DNA of 64,000 bases from Wolfiporia cocos. Its lineage: Eukaryota; Basidiomycota; Agaricomycetes; Polyporales; Phaeolaceae. The DNA is taken from positions 4,030,001-4,094,000 of the forward strand of contig JACCLO010000005.1 of the NCBI GenBank assembly GCA_029448655.1. Reading direction: 5' to 3'. Under the pieces are notes generated by a model. That model did no database searches, was not told where the DNA came from, and was given only the letters and a program-made list of their open reading frames with translations. This document shows positions 33,706-44,800 of this stretch, piece by piece. Position 1 is the first letter of the stretch, and every line of letters begins with the position of its first letter. The position numbers and the translations under genes were made by a program.

Positions 33706-34360
33706 CAGTACTGCAATTTCAATCTGCTACAATTTTTGCATTTCTGTGCTACACAGTTTTGTATTTTGTCAGTCTATTGCCATGTGAAAGATGCCATTTA
33801 CTGCAGGAATAGGTGCCCAAGAGCATGTGCACAGAATATGCAGCCATGTGGAATCCCTTTGTTGTGCTGCGTCTGGCTCTGTAATTTTGACCTTTTATTC
33901 TATGCATGTTTTACTGCTGCATGATGCATTGGCATGAAAGGTAGACCATTTGCAGTGATAAATACTCACCCTACAGTAGGTGCACATGGCATCCAACCAT
34001 ATTGAATGTATTTGGAGGTTCTATGACACTCTACAATTTCAATCTGCAGCCATACATGTATTTCTTTCGGTACGCAATTTCATGTTTTTGTCAGTCTATT
34101 GCCGTGTGGATTAGACCTTCCATAGCAATAAATAGGCACCATAGAGTGGTTCACGGGGCACTCAATGATGTTAAATAGATATTCTATATTGGTTTACAAT
34201 TTCAATCTGCACTCATATTTGCATTTTTCTGCTGCATAATTTCACATTTCTGTAGGTCTATTGCCATATGAATTGAACCATCTACAGCAGCAAATAGACA
34301 CAGTAGAGTGGGTGCACAGAAAATGTAACATGGTCAGATGCTATGGGTATATATTGAAGC

Positions 34361-35858
34361 CGATTGGATCTACCATAGTTTTTCTAGAGTGTACTGCAGG
34401 CATTTGAGGGTCAGAGAGGCTACAGAATGGGGAGGTGATGAGTATCAGCACCATCATGTGACTTGATTGACATACCTTTTGGGCTGTGGCTGAGCTTCCA
34501 AGATAGGTAGTCCAAACTTCCAGAGGCTGTTCTGGGAGATCTGGTTGGCAGATTTTGATAATTGGAGTGTTGTGACAGTTATTGTCAGGATTTTACATTC
34601 AAAAGACTTGTGTCTGGGATTATCTTTTACATTTTATGCTTCAACCATCACATACCACACAGGCACTTATGTGTCACATGATGGTTTTCTTACAGGGCTA
34701 CAATATTGCATATCAACTTGTGGCTGTGGGAATAGCTTAGATAAGCATTATCATGGTACCAGATTGTATAACTATAGTTACAAGCCACCAGAACGCGCCT
34801 AGCGTAGAAGTACAGTCTAGATCACAACAAATTTGAAGGTACATGAGATACACAGCGACACAGAGCTACATCTGTGTCTGTTGCCTATCTTCAGAGCCTA
34901 TAAGGTAACACCAAAATGGCTGTCTTGGTTGCTAAGGTTGCATCACAGACTAGCAAGGGTATAAGGTAGAGAATGTGTTGTAGATGAGCAGACATGGTAA
35001 TGAGATGCAAGACTGGGGGCACATGCACCCCAAGTCGAGTATATTCAGACTGAGGTTGTAAGACCTCAGCATATGGTATATATACATCAGGGATCACTAC
35101 ACTAAGTAATTGGACCAGCCCTAAAGGCATGGTCTGTGCACGATGTATGTAATACCCTGTATGTAAGCAGTCACATCTAGATGACCAGGCTGAGGTATAT
35201 CTAACTCTGCTACTTACAATGTAATCTACTGTAGGTTCAAGCTGGGGTAGAGCGGCTGACCCATGTCACAGGATCTGTGACACATGGTCACTTGATTATT
35301 GTTACGGATCAAATATCTGTTTAGCTGAAATAACCAAGTGGAGTTACTCAGCATATTGAGTAGTGCACTACTCATTGGACTCCACAGAGTCAGAGTGTGG
35401 ATATAGAAGCTGGGCACTTGATTGCTCAAGCCTTTGAGAATGAGTATAAGATGCTTGTTATTCAACAAGGTTGAGCTGAGGAACTTGATCAGTATGTACA
35501 TCAAGTTTTATACTGTGATTCGATAATCGGGGTCATAGTGTCCTTGGTACTGCTACTATTAAGTCCATCGAGCTAGCATTCTAAGTAACAAATGAGAAGT
35601 GCTGCAGTTGAGCATGACAAGGAATGAAACAGAGAAGACATATGATTAGACATAGGATATCAGCTAGAAGGCAACGAGACAGTAAGTAGACTATGGGCAT
35701 AGGATTGTTATACATGAAACAGGGGCCTATGGTTGAGTGGAGGTCCGTAGAATAGAGCACACAGTGGAGCGGTTGAAGGCCAAGTCCTGATACACAGTGA
35801 GGTGTCAAAGGAATAAACTGAGTGTACCTGCAAAGACCATAACAATTATCAGACACAT
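34361..35858. other. Non-coding region with a possible LTR remnant
   Basis: No credible coding frame. In minus sense a GGTATATATAC TATA-like box (near 35075), the module GCACAGACCATGCCTTTAGGG (near 35110-35130) and an end at ctgtgaca (35282) resemble a minus-strand LTR of about 430 bp, but I found no left end or duplication. The rest (35283-35858) shows nothing recognisable. Confidence 0.35.
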
Positions 35859-35946
35859 TGTCACAGATTTGGGACATGCCACTATTTTTCCCGTATTTTT
35901 ACCTATTTATCTGGTATTTCTACGACCTTGTAGACATTTACGCTGC

Positions 35947-37036
35947 TGACACAGTACACCTGTGGGACTCACCAAGTGCCTATATTGTTGAGATAAGGCG
36001 ACTTAGAGAGGACGCAATACCAGTGCAGCAGGATGGGAGAGGTTATTCTACGGCGCAAGCCGAGAATAATAGAACTAAGTTTAAAGGGCGTCAAGCCCCT
36101 ACTTATATACATGTTTATGGGAAGGTCACGTGCTACTAGCTAGTCGTTACCTTTCCGGGTTATGTGGCTTTGCCAAAGGGCGAAGCTTATCTTATCCACT
36201 GTTTATGGACTCTACATAGAATGGCCGTGGCAAGGCCCTAATGGCCGAACCAATCGTATGAGAGGGATTTGTTAGTTATCTTGTTGTAACGCGGGCGCAG
36301 CCCGGGTATAAGGGAAGCCGGTTGCCGGATACCGTGAGGTATAATGGCGATTGGCCGGTCTTCGTGTGATGACCAAGGCGAGACGCCGAGGTCGTTATGC
36401 CATTGGACGGGAAGTACCGTGGCATGTGTTACAGCCCGGTCCGGGTGGTTACCGGGGCGTGTGTTGGTCTTAGCCGTGAGGCGAGGACCGGTGTTTGGGC
36501 AACGCCGTGATGGCAGAAGCCCGGGACTTGGAGAGCACCGAGTCCGTGGGAGGCCGAGGAGGCCGTGACCTATAGCGATATAGCCTTGATGCTATTATAG
36601 TGCTGTATGGTCGTGTTGCCATTATTATGCGAAGGCGTGGCGCGCCTGAGATGCCATTGTGATCAAGGATCTTATGGCGGTGGGAAGCCGTGGAGGCCGA
36701 CCCAATAGTGCAAGGCCGCGAGGCACTGTTTGTACATGTGGACATTATTATGCGAGCGTGCCGCGCTCGGCCTATCATTATGATCTACGATCTATGACGT
36801 GGCTGGTCTTGCTCTGATGGGCGAGACCTGTATGACGTAGCTGTAGTGTTGCTATTGGACGTGGTTGTACCGTAGCGTTATGTAAGCTAGTCATGTGGTT
36901 GATAAGCCCAGTTAAGAGCTTGTCGTGGTGGCAATGGGAGTTAACCCGTAGATAACTTGTAGGTAGACGTATAAATCCCAGGTAAATTGCTATAATCGTA
37001 GGAAAAATGCTGTAAGCCCCAGATAAATCTGTGACA
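35947..37036 (-). repeat. Solo LTR, family D (1090 bp)
   Basis: On the plus strand it runs tgacacagtacacctgtggg ... ataaatctgtgaca, with the duplication gctgc (35942-35946 and 37037-37041). The sense promoter region is CATGTATATAAG followed by TAGGGGCTTGACGCCC. Confidence 0.93.
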
Positions 37037-37626
37037 GCTGCTAAGCGCCCGCCTACACGTACATGTAACCAAACAACACGTACACAACGCGGTATACGTC
37101 CACTTGTCATAACAACACGTACATAACACGCTCGTACGCGTCAATGACTCAGCGGACCAACCTCCGGTGTCACGCGCCTTACTCATATCCCGATACCGGG
37201 CTATGTCAGTACAATTGGATAAGCGGCCCGCTCGTTATCACATGCCAATGCCTACGTTATTACTCATATCCCGATACCGGTATATAGTAATCACATGCAT
37301 GGCTTACTAACGTAGCTACAGCCACTTCCACAACATGGACCCACGGTCCAAACAAACACTCTTACTGGTGCGGCCATTACCGGCGCACATGGTCTATTGT
37401 AGTTTACAAACTTAGCTGTATTAGTTACGTCTGCGCACAGACCGTCTTCATGTTTGGCTCCCTTACTGGTAACCAAACAAAGCATGTATATAAGTAGGGC
37501 TATCACTGCGGATAAGCCTTAGATTTGTTCTCTGCATTCGCACAGTTACATAACATCTCTGCTTGCGCCCACTAGTCTCCTCACCAACCTTCAGCAACTC
37601 CTTCAAGTCGCCTATAAGGTTATAGT

Positions 37627-38205
37627 TGTCACGGATATGCCCGGGGGGCTACTGTACATCCCTTACTATTTGTTGTATGGGCGCCGCTGCACGCGCGCGC
37701 GCCCCGCTCACTTTACGTTTCCTCTCGGTCGCGCCCTAGTTACCTCCATGATCACCTGACCCAGTAGGCGCGCGCTAGTCAGGCAGCGCGCGTGCCAGGT
37801 ACACCACATGATAGGTCACCATATAGTTACATGTTACGTTACTTGTACGGTCACGCTTACGTTACATGCGCACAGGCCATGTCTGTAGGGCAGGCTAGAT
37901 ACTTAGCGTTCCAACACATGTACTTATACTACAGCGATGGGGGCTTACTCCCCCATCTTTGAGATTCTAGTCGTTTGGGCTTAGGCCCCTTTCTTATTTG
38001 CGCGTGATGCGTCTCTGCCCCGGGGGCCTCTCTTGTCGCGCTTGACTGTGTGCCGCCACCTTACGTCGCCGTTAGGAGTCCTCGGGTTGGTGCTGCCCTT
38101 GGTACAGCCGACTCGGTCACCGCTGTCGCGGTCGCACACAAGCCTCGCTAGGCACGTTAGGATTCCCCTGCAGCGCAGGTCCTCACAAACAGTAAGTTTG
38201 TGACA
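37627..38205 (+). repeat. E 5' LTR (579 bp)
   Basis: TGTCACGGATATGCCC ... GTTTGTGACA. The promoter hairpin GATGGGGG-CTTACT-CCCCCATC is at 37936-37957 and overlaps the start of the self-primer (37955-37966). Confidence 0.92.
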
Positions 38206-38206
38206 T

Positions 38207-38218
38207 AATCTCAAAGAT
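38207..38218 (+). promoter_or_regulatory. E self-priming primer-binding site
   Basis: AATCTCAAAGAT lies 1 nt after the 5' LTR and is the exact reverse complement of ATCTTTGAGATT in the LTR at 37955-37966. Confidence 0.85.
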
Positions 38219-38432
38219 ATTTTACCTCCCCCCCTTCGCCACCTGCGTTGGGGCCGAGGGTTTTCTACGTATAGGTAGCCATGGCAATGCAGCGGGGCAG
38301 CCGTCGGTAGAAGCGCCGACGGTCCGTAGTCTTACGAGCCCCCACGAAGCATTACACCAGGCGAAGCTACCATACGGAATGAAATACGTAAGTCCGCCCC
38401 CCATGAACAACAGGGTAGCGGGGTCAACCAGT

Positions 38433-39352
38433 TATCACAAGACGCGCTGCGGACCCAATGCAACGTGCTTATGAGTGGCATAATAGCCACTCCCCCAAAA
38501 GGGCTACGATAACAGCTCATGCTGCTATCGAGGGTCCAGCTATATCTGCAGTTCATATTCCCACGCTCGGCGCCTATTAGACACTCTATGGTGTAGGCCA
38601 TGTATGCCGGCGCCACGTACGGGTAATGTACCCTAGTTATTGCTCCGTAACGTCTATGATATTATGCTTTCGCATTATCTGTGACATTACCCCCACTTCA
38701 AGGATTAACCGTCTCTGGTTAAGGAGATAACTTAGGCTGCATCAAGCCGCCCCCGGTACTAAGTATCACTTCTACTATGCTTTGTCATTGTGCCTGGTGA
38801 AGGGTACCCCCAATCCCTTATACCATTTGGCTTATGACGTGTGTGCCAACCTCTTGAAGGCCCGACTTACACCCTGGATTTTGGGTGCGGGTTAAGGCTA
38901 TTTAATAGTAGTTTTTACCACGCAAGCTTTGACCAATCTTATCCCCTGATACCTTACGGTTATAGAGGGGCCCCATGATACAGGGGGTCACGTGGTGGGT
39001 ACTTTTCCCTCAGCCGCCAGTGGTTCGGAAGCGCCCCAGGCAGTGGAAATATTTGCCACCACCCAGGTTCGAACCGGTGACCGGGTGAGCTGTTATTATA
39101 TCACAAGACGCGCTGCGGACCCAATGCAACGTGCTTATGAGTGGCATAATAGCCACTCCCCCAAAAGGGCTACGATAACAGCTCATGCTGCTATCGAGGG
39201 TCCAGCTATATCTGCAGTTCATATTCCCACGCTCGGCGCCTATTAGACACTCTATGGTGTAGGCCATGTATGCCGGCGCCACGTACGGGTAATGTACCCT
39301 AGTTATTGCTCCGTAACGTCTATGATATTATGCTTTCGCATTATCTGTGACA
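38433..39352 (-). mobile_element. F: 920 bp miniature LTR retrotransposon (TRIM-like)
   Basis: Two 254 bp LTRs (38433-38686 and 39099-39352) are identical by eye. They flank a 412 bp non-coding interior, with the duplication ccagt (38428-38432 and 39353-39357) inside element E. The polypurine tract is at 38687-38698 (AAGTGGGGGTAA in sense). The LTRs run TGTCACAG ... CTTGTGATA. The interior next to the primer site contains GGTTCGAACCT, close to a tRNA B-box. Confidence 0.93.
39086..39096 (-). promoter_or_regulatory. F self-priming primer-binding site
   Basis: In sense ATAACAGCTCA lies 2 nt inside the 5' LTR and is the exact reverse complement of TGAGCTGTTAT in that LTR (39175-39185). That LTR stretch forms the 3' side of the hairpin CGATAGCAGC-ATGA-GCTGTTATCG. 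Confidence 0.82.
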
Positions 39353-39826
39353 CCAGTGTAAGCCGTGATTGAGGGCCCGCCGCCGCCATTACCCATAATG
39401 TGCGTGCGCGTGGAGGTCTAGCGCAGCGCGGCCATACCCCTGGGCGGCAGGAGCCAAGCCAAGAACCTCTGACCTGTGGGTATGCGAAGGGGCCCGCAAG
39501 GGTTACCCAACCCCACGCCGACGGTCCCAGAGTGACGAAGGTTCAGTACGGACTACCGCGACGACGATGCCGGGATTAGGCAAGCGGAGGCACACGGGGA
39601 CGACGGGGACCCCATTTAAAAAATAACCCAGTAACCTCAGCGACGAATGCCGAACCGATACCGAAACCGTCTCCTCCGCTCTCCCACCGGTGGACGGTCC
39701 ACCTACTCGGACGCTCCCCATCCTACGTCGTAAGGAATGGGCCGGGTATCAAACAAAGACCAAGGGATGCAGCGCCGTAGAAGCTAGGTAGAAAGTCGGG
39801 ACGACTTTTTTTGAGAGGGGGGGTAA

Positions 39827-40405
39827 TGTCACGGATATGCCCGGGGGGCTACTGTACATCCCTTACTATTTGTTGTATGGGCGCCGCTGCACGCGCGCGC
39901 GCCCCGCTCACTTTACGTTTCCTCTCGGTCGCGCCCTAGTTACCTCCATGATCACCTGACCCAGTAGGCGCGCGCTAGTCAGGCAGCGCGCGTGCCAGGT
40001 ACACCACATGATAGGTCACCATATAGTTACATGTTACGTTACTTGTACGGTCACGCTTACGTTACATGCGCACAGGCCATGTCTGTAGGGCAGGCTAGAT
40101 ACTTAGCGTTCCAACACATGTACTTATACTGCAGCGATGGGGGCTTACTCCCCCATCTTTGAGATTCTAGTCGTTTGGGCTTAGGCCCCTTTCTTATTTG
40201 CGCGTGATGCGTCTCTGCCCCGGGGGCCTCTCTTGTCGCGCTTGACTGTGTGCCGCCACCTTACGTCGCCGTTAGGAGTCCTCGGGTTGGTGCTGCCCTT
40301 GGTACAGCCGACTCGGTCACCGCTGTCGCGGTCGCACACAAGCCTCGCTAGGCACGTTAGGATTCCCCTGCAGCGCAGGTCCTCACAAACAGTAAGTTTG
40401 TGACA
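39827..40405 (+). repeat. E 3' LTR (579 bp)
   Basis: Preceded by GAGAGGGGGGGTAA. It differs from the 5' LTR by one base seen by eye. Confidence 0.92.
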
Positions 40406-40442
40406 ATAGTGTGAGTCCCACAGTCTAGTCTGTGTCACACAT

Positions 40443-40743
40443 CTCAAACACACTACCAAGCTGGTTTATATCAGTGGTCTGGGTACATTTTCATGGCCTG
40501 CTAACTAACATCTTTTGTCATACTGGACAAACAAGGATCTACAGTCCCATACACAACCATGATTTGGATCATTCATTATAGGGCGTCCAAACAAATGTGT
40601 GCTTGTCATTACTTGCTTATGCACAGACCATCTAGCTTCAGGGCAGACGATTACTGATCGCTGCACCTTATGTATATAAGCTTGACTTCTAAGGTGTACT
40701 TTCCTTAGAACCGTTTTGTCACACTAATCCAATGTCTTAGTTG
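40443..40743 (+). other. LTR-like promoter remnant between two solo LTRs
   Basis: No gene. It contains TATGCACAGACCATCTAGC, ttcagggcagac and TATGTATATAAGC in the order seen in the LTRs here, so it is likely the middle of an older LTR whose ends I could not define. Confidence 0.4.
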
Positions 40744-41117
40744 TGTCACAGAATTCTCTGTGAGGGGTTCTCGACATCCCTTTCTGTATTGTGGAAGTGC
40801 CCCTAGACATGGGGCTAAGTCTTAGCATACAGTTTCCTCTCGTCCGCTCCTTGTTATCTTATCAGACCACCTGACCCAGTAGATTAGCACTGTAGGGTAG
40901 CACGCGTCTCAGGTATTTACATCACGGTCACACTATGTACATGTTACATTACGGTAGTTACTCATCATGTGCTCCCTTAGTTACTGCACACAGGCTATGA
41001 CTTTAGGGCCAGCCATTAGGTAGTTACCTCATGTATATAAGTATGTCGACTTGTTGCCTTATGCCTCAAGTTTAAGATTCTCGGCATTAGGGCTTGGCCC
41101 TCTTACTCCTTACCTCT

Positions 41118-41736
41118 TAACACAAGATAACACTTACTTGTAATGTTCTTGGTATTGCTGGTTAGGCAAGAGATAAAGCAGATGTTAAGCAGGATACGTT
41201 GAGTGGTTAACTCGTAGTATGAATGCAATGAATAGAACTGAGGCAATAGCGCTCAGCAAGTCCAGTATATATACATGATAAATAAGACCCCTAACAGTCT
41301 TATTAGATAATACTAATGTCCGTATTCGTATGTGCAAGTCCCCAGGTACCTAAGTACTTAGTAATATACGATAAATAGATATGCCGATCAAAACCGGGAT
41401 ATAGAAAGGCGGCGTAGGCCGCACGAATGGCGTTTTGCGCTCTTGTCATTACAAAGACGGGGCGTGACCAAAGCCCGGTCCGCTGACGTTTATACGCTGA
41501 CTGCTTCCGGACGAAATGTCCGATTGGCTGAAACTAGACATGTGACTGATGGTAACTACTAGTGATAAGATAAAACCGTCGTTACGGGAGATAACGCGGC
41601 CATCATTCGGCACGTATGTAACCGTTAACTTATGAACCGGATAAGCTAGTTATTGGTCTAGAAAGTCGTAGATAATTCGTAGAATTGCCGGAAAAATAGT
41701 AAGAATTATAGGGAAACTAGGAGAATTCTTGTGACA
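41118..41736 (-). repeat. B1 3' LTR (619 bp)
   Basis: Sense TGTCACAAG ... CTTGTGTTA, preceded in sense by the polypurine tract AAGGGGGGGGTAA (41737-41749). Confidence 0.95.
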
Positions 41737-41826
41737 TTACCCCCCCCTTAGATTTCAACGACCCCGTTGAGAGTAGAAGTTGTGCTAGAGCCCATTGAAG
41801 GGTTAGACTTTACGATTTTTCCACCT

Positions 41827-44800
41827 TTATCGTCCTGTCGATCCAAAACCTTGTGTACCGCGCTTAGTTGGCTTGTTGAACTGCTCGTTGTAGGGTCCAC
41901 TTCCATGTAGGTGAGGTCGAATTTCTTTCTCGAACTTCTCCTTGGTCATGGATTCCTGTATTTCGGGCGTGATTGCTACTTCGCAAATTAGCTGAGCAAT
42001 TCGATCGCCTTTCTTTACTTGGTACGGATCTCCAGTGAGGTTCATCAACATGACAAAGACTTCTCCGCGGTAGTCATGGTCTATTACACCTGCGAGGACA
42101 TCGATGCCCTTTTTCGCAAGTCCAGACCTTGGCGCTATCCGACCGTATGTCCCATACGGAACTTTGATGCGAATGTCTGTGGGGACCGAAGCGGATTTCC
42201 ATGAATTAATTAGGGTATCCTGCGCGGCATATAGATCATAGCCGATCGCATCGGTTGTTCCCCTGGTCGGTAGTTTGCCATTGACTCCTACTTCGATTTC
42301 CATGTCTTCGTTGAACTCAACATCGGAATGTACCCATTGCCCTGTAAAAGGGTCGCGCTTGTAGTACACTTTCGGTTGTGTGGGGTCGACATCGTCTCGA
42401 TATTGGGGCCAGTCATCGGGCCAGACACATGTGTCCGAATCCCAATCTGGTGAGTCAGGGTCGAAGACGGCTATAGTCTGCCGTGTTCCGCCGAGTCTAG
42501 TTGATCGGCGAAGGGGTTGATTTGGGTCGGTACTAAGGGCTGAATATTTTGCCTTGTACTCGTCCAGTATCTCCTTAGCGTTAGCCAGGTGTTCCTCGAT
42601 TTCCCACGTATCTTCCGCAGGTCCGGTGCCTTTCCAATGGATAAGGTATTCCCACCGACCGCGTCGGTTACGATGGTCGAGAATGGCTTCCACTTCCCAT
42701 TCTTCCGGGTCTTCCATTTCCATTGGCTTGTCAGCCGCTGGAGGATGACTTTTCTGACCTTCGATGGTTGATTCCTTGTACATAACCAGTTTCGAAGCAT
42801 GGAACACAGGGTGGTAGGCCCTATATTGTGCGTCCATGTACACTTTGAACGTTACCGGTCCCAATTTTTCCGTGATTCGGAATGGGCCGATGTAGCGAGG
42901 GGCTAGACTCCTTTCGGTGTCTTGCCAACTTTGCACGTCCACAAGTACTTTGTCGCCTACTTTGAAGGGGACGACTTGCTTCTTTTGGTCATAGTACCAG
43001 GACCATCTTTCGGCTGCAATTTTCATTGCCGCCTTAGCTTTCTCTTGTGCAGAGAACCGCGTGTTCGCAATTTCTACTAAGTCTTTGTTTTGACTTGGTT
43101 CGAAACTGCTTGGTCCTGCAATTGGATGACGGCCTAATTCCACCAGGAATGGAGATTCCTTGGTAGTTTCGCTGGCTGCATTATTGTACGCAAATTCCGC
43201 TGTTGGCAGGAACTCCGACCAGTTATCTTTTTGGTACGCGTTGATGTAGCACCGCAGATACTGTTCGAGTATTTGATTCACTCGTTCGGTTTGTCCGTCT
43301 GCCTGCGGATGGTACGCAGTAGTCATTGACCTTTGAATTCCCAGCAGGGTGCACCATTCACCAAATAATTTTGAGGCGAATTGTGTCCCTCTGTCTGATA
43401 CTATCTGTTTCGGCAACCCATGTAAGGGATACACCTTTTGATAGAGTATCGTAGCTAGGTCTTTCGTTGAGAAGGTGTTTTCTGTTGGGAAAAACCTTGC
43501 TCGTTTGGTCAATCGTGTCACAGATTTGGGACATGCCACTATTTTTCCCGTATTTTTACCTATTTATCTGGTATTTCTACGACCTTGTAGACATTTACGC
43601 TGCTAAGCGCCCGTCTACACGTACACGCAACCAAACAACACGTACACAACGCGGTATACGTCCACTTGTCATAACAACACGTACATAACACGTTTGTACG
43701 CGTCAATGACTCAGCGGACTAACCTCCGGTGTCACGCGCCTTACTCATATCCCGATACTGGGCTATGTCAGTACCATTGGATAAGCGGCCCGCTCGTTAT
43801 CACATGCCAATGCCCTCAAGATTACTCATATCCCGATACCGGTATATAAGAATCACATGCATGGCTTACTAACATAGCTCCAGCCACTTCCACAACACGG
43901 ACCTACGGTCCAAACAAACGATCTTATTGGTGCGGCCATTACCGGCGCACATGGTCTATTGTAGTTTACGACTTAGCTGTATTAGTTATGTCTGCGCACA
44001 GACCGTCTAACTGTTTGGCTCCTCTTCGAGTAACCAAACAAAGCATGTATATAAGTAGGGCTATCACTGCGGATAAGCCTTAGATTTGTTCTCTGCATTC
44101 GCACAGTTACATATCATCTCTGCTTGCGCCCACTAGCCTCCTCACCAACCTCCAGCAACTCCTTCAAAGTCGCTTATTAGGTTACAGTGTGAGTCCCACA
44201 GTCTAGTCTGTGTCAAATCAATCCACCACGACCATGATCGCGTCATGCATTCCCGATGGGGGTAGCTGTGTAATCAGGTCTATTGTCACCACTTCCCACG
44301 GGCCTGACGGCACCGGTAAGGGTTGCAGGGGGCCGTACGGCTTCTGCGGGTGGTTCTTCATACGTTGGCATGTGTCACATCCGTCTACGTATTTCTTGAC
44401 GTAAACGAACATTCCGGGCCACCAATAGTTGCGGCTTAGCAATTCGTACGTCTTGTAACGTCCGAAATGCCCAGCTGACTTGTGATCGTGATGATACTCG
44501 ACCACTTGCCGTCTGATATCCGCTGGTGTAGCTGGAACGTAGACTTTGCCTCTTCGGAGGAGTAACCCTCCTTCGTAGTTCCATTCTGATAGGTCTTTTT
44601 TGAATTCACGAGGGCCGGATGAGAGCAGCTCCTTGTAATCCTTTGTGACCTTGTCGTCTAGCAATGCTTTGCGAATCTCTCGCAGTATCGATTCATCTTC
44701 CGATTGTGGGGCAGCATGGGAGGTATCAAGAGCCATTGCCATGTACTCTTGCTCGAACCACTCAGGTTTCAGAAGAACCTGGTCGCGATTATCGAGATCC

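Larger units (their letters stand above)
32930..34360 (-). repeat. Diverged minisatellite units in the opposite orientation
   Basis: Three or more units near 33706, 34025 and 34195, plus part of one at 32930-33100, share 'caatttcaatctgc ... gcatttctgtgc ... gtctattgccatgtg ... aataggtgcc'. That is the reverse complement of the long unit of the preceding array at lower identity. LTR G is inserted among them. Confidence 0.65.
37627..40405 (+). mobile_element. E: non-autonomous LTR element with a nested F element
   Basis: LTRs of 579 bp at 37627-38205 and 39827-40405 differ at one visible base (tactacagcg against tactgcagcg). The duplication is atagt (37622-37626 and 40406-40410). It has a self-priming site and a polypurine tract (39813-39826). 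Without the F element the internal region is only about 700 bp and encodes no recognisable Gag or Pol, so transposition must have used proteins from another element. Confidence 0.92.
35859..40437 (+). repeat. Solo LTR, family A, split by a D LTR and an E element
   Basis: The pieces 35859-35946, 37042-37626 and 40411-40437 add up to exactly 700 bp, the family A LTR length. The whole is flanked by cacat (35854-35858 and 40438-40442). Confidence 0.93.

Noticed and set aside
39060..39098. Possible tRNA gene at the GGTTCGAACC word
   Set aside because: No acceptor stem, D-arm or anticodon arm can be drawn around it; kept only as a B-box-like word inside element F.
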